A stretch of 64,000 nt of DNA. Origin: Mastigamoeba balamuthi. Taxonomy: Eukaryota; Evosea; Mastigamoebida; Mastigamoebidae. A model generated the notes under the pieces. It worked only from the letters and a program-made list of their open reading frames with translations, searched no databases and was not told the DNA's origin. How positions within the stretch are numbered: the first letter of the stretch is position 1; every line of letters starts with the position of its first letter. The stretch spans positions 62,001 to 126,000 of the forward strand of contig CACRSC010000055.1 in assembly GCA_902651635.1 (NCBI GenBank). Direction: 5' to 3'. This document shows, piece after piece, positions 46,302 through 57,449 of the stretch. A program made the translations under genes and the position numbers.

Positions 46302-48253
46302 ATCAGTGGTTTGCAATGCAGGAAGAGAGATGGGCTTATTTGTGTCTATTCAAACGATGCTTTGCAGAGGGGGAGAGAGAGAAGAGGGGGGAACGGGCGA
46401 TCATGAGGGGCAACGCCCATTGCCATCAGTGCGCCGAAGAGGCGGGTCAGTTGGAGGCGGGGTTGTGGAAGAGGAAGTTGCCCTGGCCCTCGATCCAGAG
46501 GGTCTTGCCGTTGAGGGAGCAGAAGGCGTTGGCCTCGAGGTTGGTGTTGGGGGGCATGGGGATGTCGAGGCCCCAGAGGTCGAAGGGGAGGTCGTCGGGG
46601 GAGTCGTGGGCATGGCCGTAGCGCCAGAGCTGCACGGCCATCTGCTGGGTGACCTGGGACCTCCAGGGGGCGCCGAAGGAGTCGACGAACGAGTAGACGG
46701 CGAAGCAGCGGAGGCCGGTGGCGGGGCGGATGGGGCTGAGCGGGAGGGCCCTCGACCTGAAGCTGAGGCTGGCGACGTTGCCGGCGGCGGCGACGACGAC
46801 GCCCTGGCGGAGCCCCTTGGACGGCGTGACCTGCACGAGCTCGACGGCGGGCTCGCGGTCGTAGCTGCAGCGCGCGCCCGAGTTCCAGACGCGCCTGCCG
46901 GCCATCTCGCAGAACGAGGTGACCTCGAGCACGCGGCCGTCGTCGGGGAACGTGATGTTGGCCAGGTAGGTGTCGTGCGTCATGCCGTTCTCGTGCGTCC
47001 AGGTGGACTGGTAGGCCATCTCAGCGGCGCGGGGCGCGGCCCAGGCGTCGCCGTGCCTGGCCAGGAGGTCGAACCACGCGTAGCAGCGCAGCCCCGGGAC
47101 GGGCCTGGGGCCGCTGTAGGGCATGTAGAGGGCGTCGACGGTGTACACCGCCTGGGCCGTGCCGCGGCGCACCGTGTCGGTGATCGTGCCCTGGTAGCCG
47201 TTGGCCACCATGACGTCGAAGCGGGGGCGGGTGGCGGGCTCGAAGGCGCCGTTGCCGCTCTCGCCCTCGGTGAACACGGTCTCGCCCGCGCGGGTGCAGA
47301 ACGCCACAAACTCGAGCACCTGGCTGCTCCCCGCCGGCATCGTCAGGTTCGTCGTCCACGCCAGCATGCGGCCCTCGCTGCCCCAGCCGTAGCCAAAGTC
47401 GAGCTCCTTGGTCTGCGTGCTGGCCCAGCTGTCGCCAAAGTTGTCGAGCACCGCGTACTTGACGAAGCACCTCGTTGTGTTGGCCCCGTCGCAGCACGTG
47501 TCCACCTGCACGGTCGCCACGCTGCCCGCGACCCTCTTGACCATGCCGCGGCCGGGGTTCTGCCACACGGTGAACGACGGCGAGGAAGCGCTGGCGATGG
47601 CTGCCAGCGCCAGCAGGGCTGCGATTGCCTTCATGCTTCTGGGTGCTGTGCTGCTGCTGCTGCTCTCGCTCGGCAGATGTGTTTGATTATGATGGCAGAT
47701 CACGGGCGCAGCGGGGGGTCGTTCAGGCCATGGCTTTGACGTCACTCACCATCTCAGAAAATTCTCGACACTTGCCGTGCTTTTCTCACCGTTGTTTGCG
47801 GTGCGGATCTTACGGCCTCTGTCCCACCCTGTCCATTCCCCCGGCAGCCCAGCTGGGCCACGCCGCGGTGATGCGCGGGCCCGTCTCGCGAGCGGGTCGC
47901 GCAGCCCAGCGTGCTGCAACGGCAGCAGGGCCAGGAACAGCAGAGAAAGACAGACACGGCAGAACTGCGTGTTTTGTTGTTTTCATTACATTTGCGTATC
48001 TGTTGAGAATGCGGCTTCTCCGGTGATTGCTCGCTCCCCTCCTCGTCATGCTTGGTTCACCCCCAGCCGCCTTCCGCCATGGCAACCACATGGCATGCAG
48101 GCTGCCCTTTGCCTCGCGCAAGGGACCAGCGCAGGAAGCGAGACAGGCGATGGATGCCCTGTTGGGATGACCATACATCCCCCGAGTTGAGAAAAAGGTG
48201 GGCCCGCACGGTGCGGTCTCTGAAATATGACAACACCAACGCCCAGCGTACGC
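46302..48253. repeat. left arm of a 1.95-kb inverted duplication
   Basis: This arm matches the reverse complement of 49070-51022 almost base for base. Differences seen include one amino-acid change in the enclosed gene and a small cluster of changes near 48030-48060. The arm covers the whole secreted-protein gene, its 3' flank, its 5' flank and the last part of an exon of the neighbouring gene. Confidence 0.92.
46447..47634 (-). CDS. secreted protein with three internal repeats, left copy
   Basis: A single exon of 395 aa. The signal peptide is MKAIAALLALAAIASA. The mature protein has three repeats of roughly 125 residues, each with the order Cys (RCFVKYAVLDNFGDSW, RCYAWFDLLARHGDAW, RCFAVYSFVDSFGAPW), a Thr/Gln-rich stretch ending in a P-containing strand, and a closing Cys-Gly segment (FCTRAGETVFTEG, FCEMAGRRVWNSG, FCSLNGKTLWIEG). 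The pattern suggests three beta-sandwich domains of a carbohydrate-binding (CBM21-like) or immunoglobulin-like type, each with one disulfide; that is inference. N-glycosylation sites (NTT, NLT, NIT) fit secretion. It differs from the right copy at one residue (Asp for Glu in LPFDLWG). Confidence 0.8.
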   Translation of the reverse strand: MKAIAALLALAAIASASSPSFTVWQNPGRGMVKRVAGSVATVQVDTCCDGANTTRCFVKYAVLDNFGDSWASTQTKELDFGYGWGSEGRMLAWTTNLTMPAGSSQVLEFVAFCTRAGETVFTEGESGNGAFEPATRPRFDVMVANGYQGTITDTVRRGTAQAVYTVDALYMPYSGPRPVPGLRCYAWFDLLARHGDAWAAPRAAEMAYQSTWTHENGMTHDTYLANITFPDDGRVLEVTSFCEMAGRRVWNSGARCSYDREPAVELVQVTPSKGLRQGVVVAAAGNVASLSFRSRALPLSPIRPATGLRCFAVYSFVDSFGAPWRSQVTQQMAVQLWRYGHAHDSPDDLPFDLWGLDIPMPPNTNLEANAFCSLNGKTLWIEGQGNFLFHNPASN

Positions 48254-48962
48254 GCTCGACAGTGGTGTCGCAGCGCTTCTGGGGGTCCCATGAACTCTTG
48301 ACCACCGGCCACAGGCGTGAACAGTGTTATTGAATCGACAGCTCCTTTGTTTACTCACGAGACGGTATACTCTGGAGTCGATCGTCGCCGGGGGGAACCA
48401 CTGCAGATCAGCTGGCGCATTCTGCACTGTGATTCCTTGTTGCTGTTCTGCGGTCTGCTGGCCCAACAGCAGCACGAGGTCCTCGGGGTTGGCCAAAGCG
48501 GAGAAGGGCTCCACGATGCTGCTCGACATTATCGCGCGGCATCTTCAGCAATACCACATCTTCCTGTTTTCCAGCAATGGTGACGGCAACTACAAGGCAT
48601 GCACCATTATGCACGGTGCGATGTGCAACCACAATTACTGGTTCCAGTGCGAGCTGAACCAATGAGGAGTATGGCAACAACTAGTATTCAGCCACACATA
48701 CAAACGACTCCGGCTCGTAGAGGAGCCAGGATTGCCCCTGGAACCACGGAGGCAGAATTCTGAACCTTGAATGCACTGACAGGTAGTGCAGGCAGTGCTC
48801 GCGAGAGAGGGCCTGCAAGCTGGACGATGATTCAACACAGACGCTGTCGCTCGCCCAATGCAATAGCAGTGGCTTCTTGTTCTCAGTTGCCGATCGCCCG
48901 TGGTATCCTGAAGCTCTTGCCGCTCTCAGGGGAGTGCTCCTGGAGTTGAGAGTAATCGTCAT
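48057..48962 (-). CDS. hypothetical multi-exon gene in the inverted-repeat spacer
   Basis: The 3' part is fairly clear. One exon with ATG at 48529 runs to 48359 (MSSSIVEPFSALANPEDLVL ..., donor GTGAGT), then 48057-48296 (acceptor TCAAG) ends in VRWALVLSYFRDRTVRAHLF and a stop, 136 aa. Further upstream on the same strand, 48703-48962 (ATG at 48962) has an open frame ending at a strong GTATGTG donor. A following acceptor (TTGGTTCAG) opens LALEPVIVVAHRTVHNGACL, so the gene may start at 48962. The join to the MSSSIV exon is not resolved. Third-position GC is lower than in neighbours. No family is recognised. The left inverted-repeat arm ends inside the last exon. Confidence 0.4.
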
Positions 48963-49069
48963 GCTACTGAGACTGCGCAGCCTCCGACTTTCTTAACTCT
49001 TCCCGTGCCCAGCGGTCGGTCGATCGGTCATGCACTCGGAGGCGCTGCCGCCGCCTAATCCGCTGTCGT

Positions 49070-49266
49070 GCGTACGCTGGGCGTTGGTGTTGTCATATTT
49101 CAGAGACCGCACCGTGCGGGCCCACCTTTTTCTCAACTCGGGGGATGTATGGTCATCCCAACAGGGCATCCATCGCCTCTCTCGCTTCCTGTGCTGGTCC
49201 CTTGCGCGAGGCAAAGGGCAGCCTGCATGCCATGTGGTTGCCATGGCGGAAGGCGGCTGGGATTAA
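49070..49266 (+). pseudogene. truncated duplicate of the spacer gene's last exon
   Basis: The stretch encodes VRWALVLSYFRDRTVRAHLF and continues to EGGWD and a stop, the mirror image of the last exon at 48057-48252. Its upstream exons are absent because the duplication boundary cuts the exon. The codons before the boundary (from 49030) come from unrelated spacer sequence. Unlikely to be functional. Confidence 0.6.
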
Positions 49267-49688
49267 CCATGCATGCCGAGGAGGGGACCGGACCAATCAC
49301 CGGAGAAGCCGCATTCTCAACAGATACGCAAATGTAATGAAAACAACAAAACACGCAGTTCTGCCGTGTCTGTCTTTCTCTGCTGTTCCTGGCCCTGCTG
49401 CCGTTGCAGCATGCTGGGCTGCGCGACCCGCTCGCGAGACGGGCCCGCGCATCACCGCGGCGTGGCCCAGCTGGGCTGCCGGGGGAATGGACAGGGTGGG
49501 ACAGAGGCCGTAAGATCCGCACCGCAAACAACGGTGAGAAAAGCACGGCAAGTGTCGAGAATTTTCTGAGATGGTGAGTGACGTCAAAGCCATGGCCTGA
49601 ACGACCCCCCGCTGCGCCCGTGATCTGCCATCATAATCAAACACATCCGCCGAGCGAGAGCAGCAGCAGCAGCACAGCACCCAGAAGC

Positions 49689-50876
49689 ATGAAGGCAATC
49701 GCAGCCCTGCTGGCGCTGGCAGCCATCGCCAGCGCTTCCTCGCCGTCGTTCACCGTGTGGCAGAACCCCGGCCGCGGCATGGTCAAGAGGGTCGCGGGCA
49801 GCGTGGCGACCGTGCAGGTGGACACGTGCTGCGACGGGGCCAACACAACGAGGTGCTTCGTCAAGTACGCGGTGCTCGACAACTTTGGCGACAGCTGGGC
49901 CAGCACGCAGACCAAGGAGCTCGACTTTGGCTACGGCTGGGGCAGCGAGGGCCGCATGCTGGCGTGGACGACGAACCTGACGATGCCGGCGGGGAGCAGC
50001 CAGGTGCTCGAGTTTGTGGCGTTCTGCACCCGCGCGGGCGAGACCGTGTTCACCGAGGGCGAGAGCGGCAACGGCGCCTTCGAGCCCGCCACCCGCCCCC
50101 GCTTCGACGTCATGGTGGCCAACGGCTACCAGGGCACGATCACCGACACGGTGCGCCGCGGCACGGCCCAGGCGGTGTACACCGTCGACGCCCTCTACAT
50201 GCCCTACAGCGGCCCCAGGCCCGTCCCGGGGCTGCGCTGCTACGCGTGGTTCGACCTCCTGGCCAGGCACGGCGACGCCTGGGCCGCGCCCCGCGCCGCT
50301 GAGATGGCCTACCAGTCCACCTGGACGCACGAGAACGGCATGACGCACGACACCTACCTGGCCAACATCACGTTCCCCGACGACGGCCGCGTGCTCGAGG
50401 TCACCTCGTTCTGCGAGATGGCCGGCAGGCGCGTCTGGAACTCGGGCGCGCGCTGCAGCTACGACCGCGAGCCCGCCGTCGAGCTCGTGCAGGTCACGCC
50501 GTCCAAGGGGCTCCGCCAGGGCGTCGTCGTCGCCGCCGCCGGCAACGTCGCCAGCCTCAGCTTCAGGTCGAGGGCCCTCCCGCTCAGCCCCATCCGCCCC
50601 GCCACCGGCCTCCGCTGCTTCGCCGTCTACTCGTTCGTCGACTCCTTCGGCGCCCCCTGGAGGTCCCAGGTCACCCAGCAGATGGCCGTGCAGCTCTGGC
50701 GCTACGGCCATGCCCACGACTCCCCCGACGACCTCCCCTTCGAGCTCTGGGGCCTCGACATCCCCATGCCCCCCAACACCAACCTCGAGGCCAACGCCTT
50801 CTGCTCCCTCAACGGCAAGACCCTCTGGATCGAGGGCCAGGGCAACTTCCTCTTCCACAACCCCGCCTCCAACTGA
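49689..50876 (+). CDS. secreted protein with three internal repeats, right copy
   Basis: A single exon of 395 aa, the inverted twin of the gene at 46447-47634, with the same signal peptide, the same three Cys-bounded repeats and the same N-glycosylation sites; it carries Glu in LPFELWG. The two genes are transcribed away from the shared spacer (head to head), so they have near-identical 5' flanks of about 600 bp and may be regulated alike. Having two copies may serve dosage for an abundant surface or secreted lectin-like product; that is inference. No transmembrane or GPI signal is seen at the C-terminus. Confidence 0.8.
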   Translation: MKAIAALLALAAIASASSPSFTVWQNPGRGMVKRVAGSVATVQVDTCCDGANTTRCFVKYAVLDNFGDSWASTQTKELDFGYGWGSEGRMLAWTTNLTMPAGSSQVLEFVAFCTRAGETVFTEGESGNGAFEPATRPRFDVMVANGYQGTITDTVRRGTAQAVYTVDALYMPYSGPRPVPGLRCYAWFDLLARHGDAWAAPRAAEMAYQSTWTHENGMTHDTYLANITFPDDGRVLEVTSFCEMAGRRVWNSGARCSYDREPAVELVQVTPSKGLRQGVVVAAAGNVASLSFRSRALPLSPIRPATGLRCFAVYSFVDSFGAPWRSQVTQQMAVQLWRYGHAHDSPDDLPFELWGLDIPMPPNTNLEANAFCSLNGKTLWIEGQGNFLFHNPASN

Positions 50877-51022
50877 CCCGCCTCTTCGGCGCACTGATGG
50901 CAATGGGCGTTGCCCCTCATGATCGCCCGTTCCCCCCTCTTCTCTCTCTCCCCCTCTGCAAAGCATCGTTTGAATAGACACAAATAAGCCCATCTCTCTT
51001 CCTGCATTGCAAACCACTGATT

Positions 51023-51378
51023 GACCCCCATTTTCAAATCTGATCTACCATACGATAATAATCATAGAGCGCGACTGAATTTCATTTGCAGCTCTCGATT
51101 GAATATGAGCAGCGGTTTGCCATAACAAGTTTTGACGTGGTGGGCGGCAATTTCCATTCGGGTAAAGGAAATTCAGGCAGCAATTCACTCGGGCGAGGCG
51201 AGACCAGAGTGGAAATACATCATCCCGCGAGCCTTTAGGCATGATGGGTCCAAGAGCCCTCACCCGCCTCTCTTCCCTTCATACAAAACTCATTTGCGCC
51301 GCATGTGTTGTGAACAACCCTGTCTTGGCCGGACATACACAACATCACTCCGACATATACAACACCGCTCCGGGTTTG
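51023..51378. other. intergenic region between convergent genes
   Basis: AT-rich spacer between the end of the right inverted-repeat arm and the stop of the second arrestin gene. Nothing is recognised in it. Confidence 0.4.
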
Positions 51379-52658
51379 TCAGAGACCGCAGCAGGCTGGC
51401 GGAGGGTTCTCATCTGCAGAGATGAAGCAGGGCTCACTGCACAGCGGCTTGCCCTCCCTCGCGCAGATCACTGTGCCGGTCAGCGTCACTGGCGGCGCGG
51501 TTGCAGTGTCCACCGGCACGCAGAGGACCTGCACGTGCGGGGCCCTGAGCACAGCGCACCTGCTGTCGTTCACCTTCCACGGGATGCTGGGCTTGGTCAC
51601 CGCGACCAGCTCCACGACCTTGCGCTGGCTCCACACCCGCGCGTCCGCCCCCCTGGGCACGAAGGTCAGCGCGACGGGCAGTCCCCTGCAGAGGGGGCGG
51701 CCCCCGTCGCCCTTGAACTGCAGGGCCACCTCGAGCACGTGCAGCACCTCCAGGCGGAACCCTTCGTGGTCCCACCGGAACCCCGTGGCAGCCGGAGGGG
51801 CCCTCAGGCGCACGACGACGTCGAAGTCCTTGCCGGGCGGCACAGCGCAGCCCGTCGCCACCCTGGAGAGCTCGCGGTCCCACGTGGCCGCGCAGGCCGT
51901 GTGCCCCGGCGTGCAGGTGGTGTGCTGCCAGACGCGGGCTTCGATGTCGGTGATGGCCCTGCAGCCGCCGTTGCGCACGTGGACGGCCACCGCGACGACC
52001 TCGCCGACGCAGAACACCGAGCGGGGGAGGCTCAGCGTCATCTCGACGGCGCCACTGCCGCAGCCGCTGAAGAGGCAGCCGGACGTGAGGTCCGCGTGGT
52101 AGACGACGGGCTGCATGTCGTCGTGGCACGGCAGCTCTGCGGGGGCCCCCAGCGAGACGACGGTGATGGGGGCGTAGCGCCTCCTACTGCGCCGCCAGAA
52201 GGGGGTATCCACAACGACCTCGACGTAGTACCGCACGTGGGCCCCGCACGGGCGCCGCAGCCCCGTGCGCTCCTCGAACGACGGCGGCCAACCGGAGCCC
52301 ACGGTCCCCAGGTCGAACGGGACGACCGTCTCGCCCGCCGGAATGACGTGGCCCACGTTGAGCCACTCGCTCTCGCGCGAGAGGAATACGTGGTCCCTGT
52401 GGACGGCGACGTTGCCGCCCTGGCTGAGCCACGAGCCCCCCATAACGCCCTTGAGGACCGCCTTGATCGACTCGGCCTTGAGCGGCGACGCCAGAATGAA
52501 GCGCACTGTGCCCGCGACGGCCCTCTGCTCTCCGGCGACAAACACCTGTGAAGGGGGCAGTTCGCGCGAAGGCAGTGGCGGTGTCTCAGGCCGGCTGCAC
52601 CCAGCCCTTGCTGCGAGCTTACATGCGTGCCGATGAGCTCGATGTCGATGCTCGCCAT
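51379..52658 (-). CDS. arrestin-domain-containing protein without FYVE finger
   Basis: Two exons, 52623-52658 and 51379-52545, giving 400 aa. It starts MASIDIELIGTHV and continues in an arrestin N-domain (FVAGEQRAVAGTVRFIL, then VIPAGETVVPFDL and WPPSFEERTG ... VRYYVEVVVDTP, the usual P-P-S-F and R-Y-Y-V features). The arrestin C-domain follows (LPRSVFCVGEVVAVAVHV ... ITDIEARVWQ). Such alpha-arrestins act as adaptors in endocytosis and ubiquitin-dependent sorting. The C-terminus is short and has no PPxY ubiquitin-ligase motif or zinc finger, unlike the arrestin-FYVE protein about 6 kb away. The two share only the general fold, so they are not recent duplicates. Confidence 0.82.
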
Positions 52659-53881
52659 CACAGCTTCCTCTTTCGACGCCCGTGGGCTTTGTTGTAAGTG
52701 CACACGTAACAATACCCGACGCGGGGTCCGTATTCGGGGGTGAAATGGTATTGCGCACTGCGAAAACCGCATGATCGAGCGCGGCAGTTGAGCACAGCGG
52801 CATTTCCTCTTCTTTTGTGCTCGACGGCAACCACGTGGCTGCGGCGTTGCCATCTGCAGTGTTTTGCTCAGAGTAGCAAATCACCCTCAGGGTTCTTTTC
52901 CATCGTCCTTCTGACACCAACTTCGAACCAGAGTCGCCTTCCTGCGCCTTTCGAGGCCTCTCAGTTTGTGGCGGAGACCTCACCCTCTGCCTGCTCTGCC
53001 AGTGCACGCCCCAAGGAACGGCGGCTTAGGCATCACAGACACTGGAAAGTCAGCCCGCCCGATTTCATTTTGCGCGATTCTGCTTTTCTATCGGCCGAAT
53101 TGAAGTGCTTTTTCTTACGGCTATTCTCCTTGCTGCACACCTTCCTCGTTGGGGCACGTGTGTAATGATGACTGTGGACCATGGCATCAATAGAGGCTTC
53201 TTGAAATGCTGCTTTTGCACGAGGGCTCTCTGCACGATTTGCTGATCCTCCTGAGCTGCCAGCAGCAGAACAGCGCGGACTATACAGAATAGCACTGAGC
53301 CACATGAGTTGTACCCCCGTTCTCTCAACTACATTCACACATTGTGGCTCCGCCGGTCTTCTCATCAATAGAATGAACGCCTTGAAATTGTGCAAGAGAA
53401 ATACCCAAAAAACCGATCGAGCCACATATCCTGTTCGTGATTAATGAAGAGTCCCAGCGAGGCGATTGGAGGATCAGAACCTCTATGTGCGTGATAAAAT
53501 ACCCCACATAAGTTGTTCATGACAGTGGGGGTGTACGGAACCATTTGATCCGGGCACATGAGCTCGTCATTCGTGGCGCCCGTATGAGTTCCTATTTGTT
53601 TATTAGGATAAGCTATGTTGCTTCCACAGGGGAAAGCGATCCGGGGCCGCGCAGGCCCAAGCCCCATGATCTCGCCACTTGTGAGATATTATCCCGAAAG
53701 AGGTGCTGGACGGATTGCAAGGGATATGGTGGCAACGCTGGCGTGATTTTTCAGGCATATTTTTGATTGCAGTGAACCTGACCCCACCGGCGCTCACCAG
53801 CGCTACGCTCCTGTCCGGGCGCAGCAGCCAATAAAACCCCTCAGAGGAAAAAAATCAGCAGAGCCCTCCCCCCTCTCCCCA
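52659..53881. other. intergenic region with divergent promoters
   Basis: About 1.2 kb between two divergent genes, the longest AT-rich stretch in this part of the window. No coding sequence of convincing composition, no repeat and no RNA gene is recognised. Confidence 0.45.
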
Positions 53882-56800
53882 ATGACGGACGCGCCCGAGC
53901 CCGAGCCCGAGCCCCTGCTGCCCTCGGAGCAGGAGCCCTCCTCCTCCTCGGACGACCCCCCGCAGCAGCAGCAGCAGCCCAGCACCCCGGAGCCCCACCG
54001 CCCGGCGCCGCTCCTCGTCCGGCCGCCGCCCGGGGACGCCGCGGGGGGCGACGCCACGTCATCGATGACGCAGTCGCCGGCGTCGTCGTCGGCGTGCTCG
54101 ACGGCGCCGGCGTCGCCGAGGCACTCGACGCCGCCCCAGTCGCCCCGGACGACGGCGGCCTGCGAGCGTGTGCGCGGCATCCTCATGGCCCAGCAGTTGC
54201 GCGCGCCCCCCCCCCCCCTCTCTTCCTCCCCCGCTTCCCTCTCCTCCCCCCATTATCTCTCGTTGCCTGCGTTGCGTCATCGGTTGGTTCCTCTGCTGCG
54301 CCCTTGGCGCTGGCGCCTGGGTCGCAATCCCCCCGGCGCTTAAATGGCCGGGATCGCCTTGAGGCGTGGGCTGTGTGGAACGAGGGAGCCCGGCTATCTC
54401 CTGCGTGGCGGACGACCGCTGCAGGGGGGGACACAGCTTTTGCCTGCGTTGCGTCACGGGCGATTCCTGAATTCCAGCTGTGTCTGCGAGCAGTGCCGTG
54501 TACGAGGAGGTTGTGGCGCTGACCAACGAGATCGCCAGCCGCCTCGGCGTCGCGGAGCTCCGGTCCATCCTCGAGTGCCGACCCGCAGCCCCACCCCCAC
54601 CCCACCCCACGCCCCCGCCCCCGCCTCCACGCAGCCTCACGCGCCCCGCCGCCCCCAGTGAGCTCAAGGCCTGCCGGTCGCAGCAGAAGGCCTGCGAGCG
54701 TGCCATCCGCAGGCTCATCGAGGAGAAGAAGGAGCCCCAGCTTGCCGTCGCCCTGGTGCCCTCTGCCAGCGTCCCCGACATCCGCGCCGAGTGCTGCTGC
54801 ACGCCCCCGGCCGCCGTCCAGGCGCCCGTGCCCTGCCGCGCCTGCTGCGCAGAGGACGCGGCGCCGACGCCCGTGGCCCTCGCCAGGACGCCCGGCCACA
54901 CGCGCGCTGTGTCGCTCTTCGACCTGCGCACCGCCAAGGCTGCCAGCTGCGTGGCGCAGGCCACCAGCCTGCTCGTGCAGCAGGAGGAGCAGGCGGCGGC
55001 GGTGCGCCAGGGCCGCAGGAGGGCGCTGCTGATGCGCCTGGCTGACCTCATCTCGCCCGAGGACAAGGCGGCCCTGCGCATACAGTGCGCCTGGCGCGGG
55101 CACCGCGTCCGCAGGGACTTCGCTGTCATCAGTTGCGTCGCCTTGCGTCGCCTGTCTGCAGCGCGTCTCAGAGGGGGCTGCTGCAGAGAGGATGCACAGG
55201 ACGAGGATGCACGTGATCAAGGAGCTCGTGGAGACGGAGAGGGGATACGTGAAGGACCTGGGGGCGGCGGTGTCGGGGTTCCTGGTGCCGATGGTGGAGC
55301 GCATCCGGGACATGGACACGCCGGTGGCCACGCTGCTGGACATCGACTGGCTGTTCTCGGAGATCCGGGGCATCGAGAGGCTCCACTCGCTGCTGCTCGT
55401 CAGGATGGACAAGTGCGCTGCGCTCCGCTGGCGTGTGCTCTCCCTGTTTGCTGACCTCGGCTGCGGGCACAGAGCGATGAGGAAGCTCAGCCCGACGTCG
55501 CAGTTCTGCACGATATTCAAGCACGACGTCGTGGTACGTCTTGGCGTTCACACAGTGGGTGGCTCTGTGACTCACAGTGCTCAGGCGCGGCTTGTGGACC
55601 TGTACAGCCCCTACGTAAACAACTACAACCACGCGCTCAACCTCCTGACGAAGAAGAAGCAGATGCCCGAGTTCCATTCAATGATCGCTGTGAGTGCAAC
55701 TGTGCCGCGTGGCCTAAGCGTTTGGTGCTCCTATGCCACAGGAATTCGAGAAGAACCCCCTGTGCCGCGGCCACGACCTCGAGAGTCTTTTGATCACGCC
55801 CATCCAGCGCATCCCCAGATGTGCGCAGTTGTTGTTTTTTCGGGTGCCTCTCGAACGCGTTGCTGAGTGTGTGGTGCACAGACAAGATGCTGCTGACTGA
55901 GCTGCTGAAGACCACATGGAAGACGCATCCCGACTATGAGAATATCCAGGACGCCATCGCCCTGATCTCCAAAATCACGGACGTCATCAACGACCGCAAG
56001 CGTGAGGCTGACGCGCTGGCGGCCAGGAAGAGCGTCCAAATCCGTACGCCATTCCACCTACTCCACTCTGTCGTGCCAGATCGCTCACAGCGAAGACACT
56101 GGCGGAGGACAGACGAGGAGACCGCCGTGCCCGCGCTGTCCGAGGACCAGCTCGACGACTGGGCCATCAGCTTCAGCGAGACGCGCTCGTCGTCGTCGTC
56201 GACGTTCTCCGGGGCGTCGCTGTGCGACTGGCTGTGCAAGGCCATCGGCATCCAGACATCGTCTGTCGCCGTGCTCTACGGGCAGCAGATGCTCTGCAGG
56301 GGCATCATCAAGCGCATCGACGAGAAGGCGCAGAAGGAGAAGAAGAAGGCCGAGAAGGAGCGCGAGAAGTCGGGCCACTCGGGTCTGCCGAGCGCCGACA
56401 AGCCCGGCAGCCGCGACCCGACGCCCCCGCACTCGCCCTCCGAGGAGGCCAGCTCGCGCATGGAGCGGGCCAACAGCGAGGGGCACCTCAGCGTCGTGAC
56501 GTTCAAGAACTCGCGGTTCTCGACGTACCTGCTGCGGCTGCTGCGCATTCAGCAGCGCGGGTCGCTGAGCAAGGCGAAGCTGTGGACCGCGCCCCCGAGG
56601 CCGCCGTCGATCATCTCGCAGCAGCTCGTCGACTCGCTGCTCCGCGTGATGGCCCAGTGCGTGTCGCCCGCCTGCACCGTCGACCTCTGCGTCCTGGCGG
56701 CGCAGCACTCGTTCAAGCAGCTTGTCCTGGCCTTCGCCGAGGTCCAGACGGTACGCCGTCGCTCGCTGCCGCAGCCCTGCCCTGCCTTGTACCGCTGATG

Positions 56801-57449
56801 TGGGGGATGCGCGCAGATCTCGATGCGAGGGCTGACGACGCTCGAGAGGAGGGCGCTGCTGCTCAACATCTACAACGTGGCTGTCGTGGTGGGGCAGGCG
56901 ATGCGCGGAGTCGCGCGGTCGTGGGTGGCCTGGAACGCACTGCAGAGGGACACCTTCGTCACGATCGGGAGCCACAAGTTCAGCCTCGACGACATCACCA
57001 GGATCCTCGCCGGTTTCCCAGGTGCAACGCAGCACGAGTCTCGCACGCCGCCAACGAGGTGGCTAACACGCCGATGCCCCGCAGGAATCGTGGGAGGGGC
57101 GGACACGGACGTGCGCTGCCTGTTCTCCATGTGCACAGGCACGAGGTCGGGGCCGCAGCCGCGGGTGCACACGGCAGAGTCGGTGGAAGACGACGTGCGG
57201 ACCGACGCGGAGCACTTCCTGGACGAGGGCATCACGATCGTGGCGCGGCAGAAGACTATCACGCTGCCGGCCCTCGTCGTGCTGCGGCGCGACTGGTTCG
57301 GCAAGACCAACAAGAGGGTCCTGGAGGCCCTGCTGCCCTACGTCTCCGAGGCCAAGCGCCAGCAGCTCCAGGCGGCGCTGTCGGAGGCTGGCTTCACCGT
57401 GACCTACGCCGAGGCTGCGTGGTCCCCCATGTTTTTCCGCTACAGCTAA
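53882..57449 (+). CDS. RhoGEF with IQ motif, DEP-like and DUF547-like domains
   Basis: Multi-exon gene of roughly 950-1,000 aa. The N-terminus is Pro/Ser/Gln-rich. An IQ motif (ALRIQCAWRGHRVRRDF) precedes a DH domain (VIKELVETERGYVKDL ... LLITPIQRIPRYKMLLTELL), which catalyses GDP-GTP exchange on Rho-family GTPases. A DEP-like segment (FSGASLCDWLCKAIG) and a charged coiled region (KRIDEKAQKEKKKAEKERE) follow. The C-terminal part matches DUF547 (LTTLERRALLLNIYNVAVVV, FVTIGSHKFSLDDI, a final FLDEGITIV ... WFG). Well-supported introns: 55530-55584, 55690-55741, 55812-55882, 56052-56080, 56750-56816 and 57022-57084 (approximate ends). The join before 54510 has two possible acceptors. No clear PH domain is seen after DH, unusual for this family. 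Confidence 0.85.

Larger units (their letters stand above)
49070..51022. repeat. right arm of a 1.95-kb inverted duplication
   Basis: Reverse complement of 46302-48253, separated from it by an 816-bp spacer. The inner edge falls in the middle of an exon of the spacer gene (at GCGTACGC), which indicates that the left arm is the source and the right arm the inserted copy. Near-identity covers introns and flanks as well as coding sequence, so the event is recent or is maintained by gene conversion. Confidence 0.9.

Noticed and set aside
46183-47739. 518-codon plus-strand open frame opposite the secreted repeat protein
   Set aside because: The minus-strand frame has a signal peptide and internal repeats; this frame has neither.
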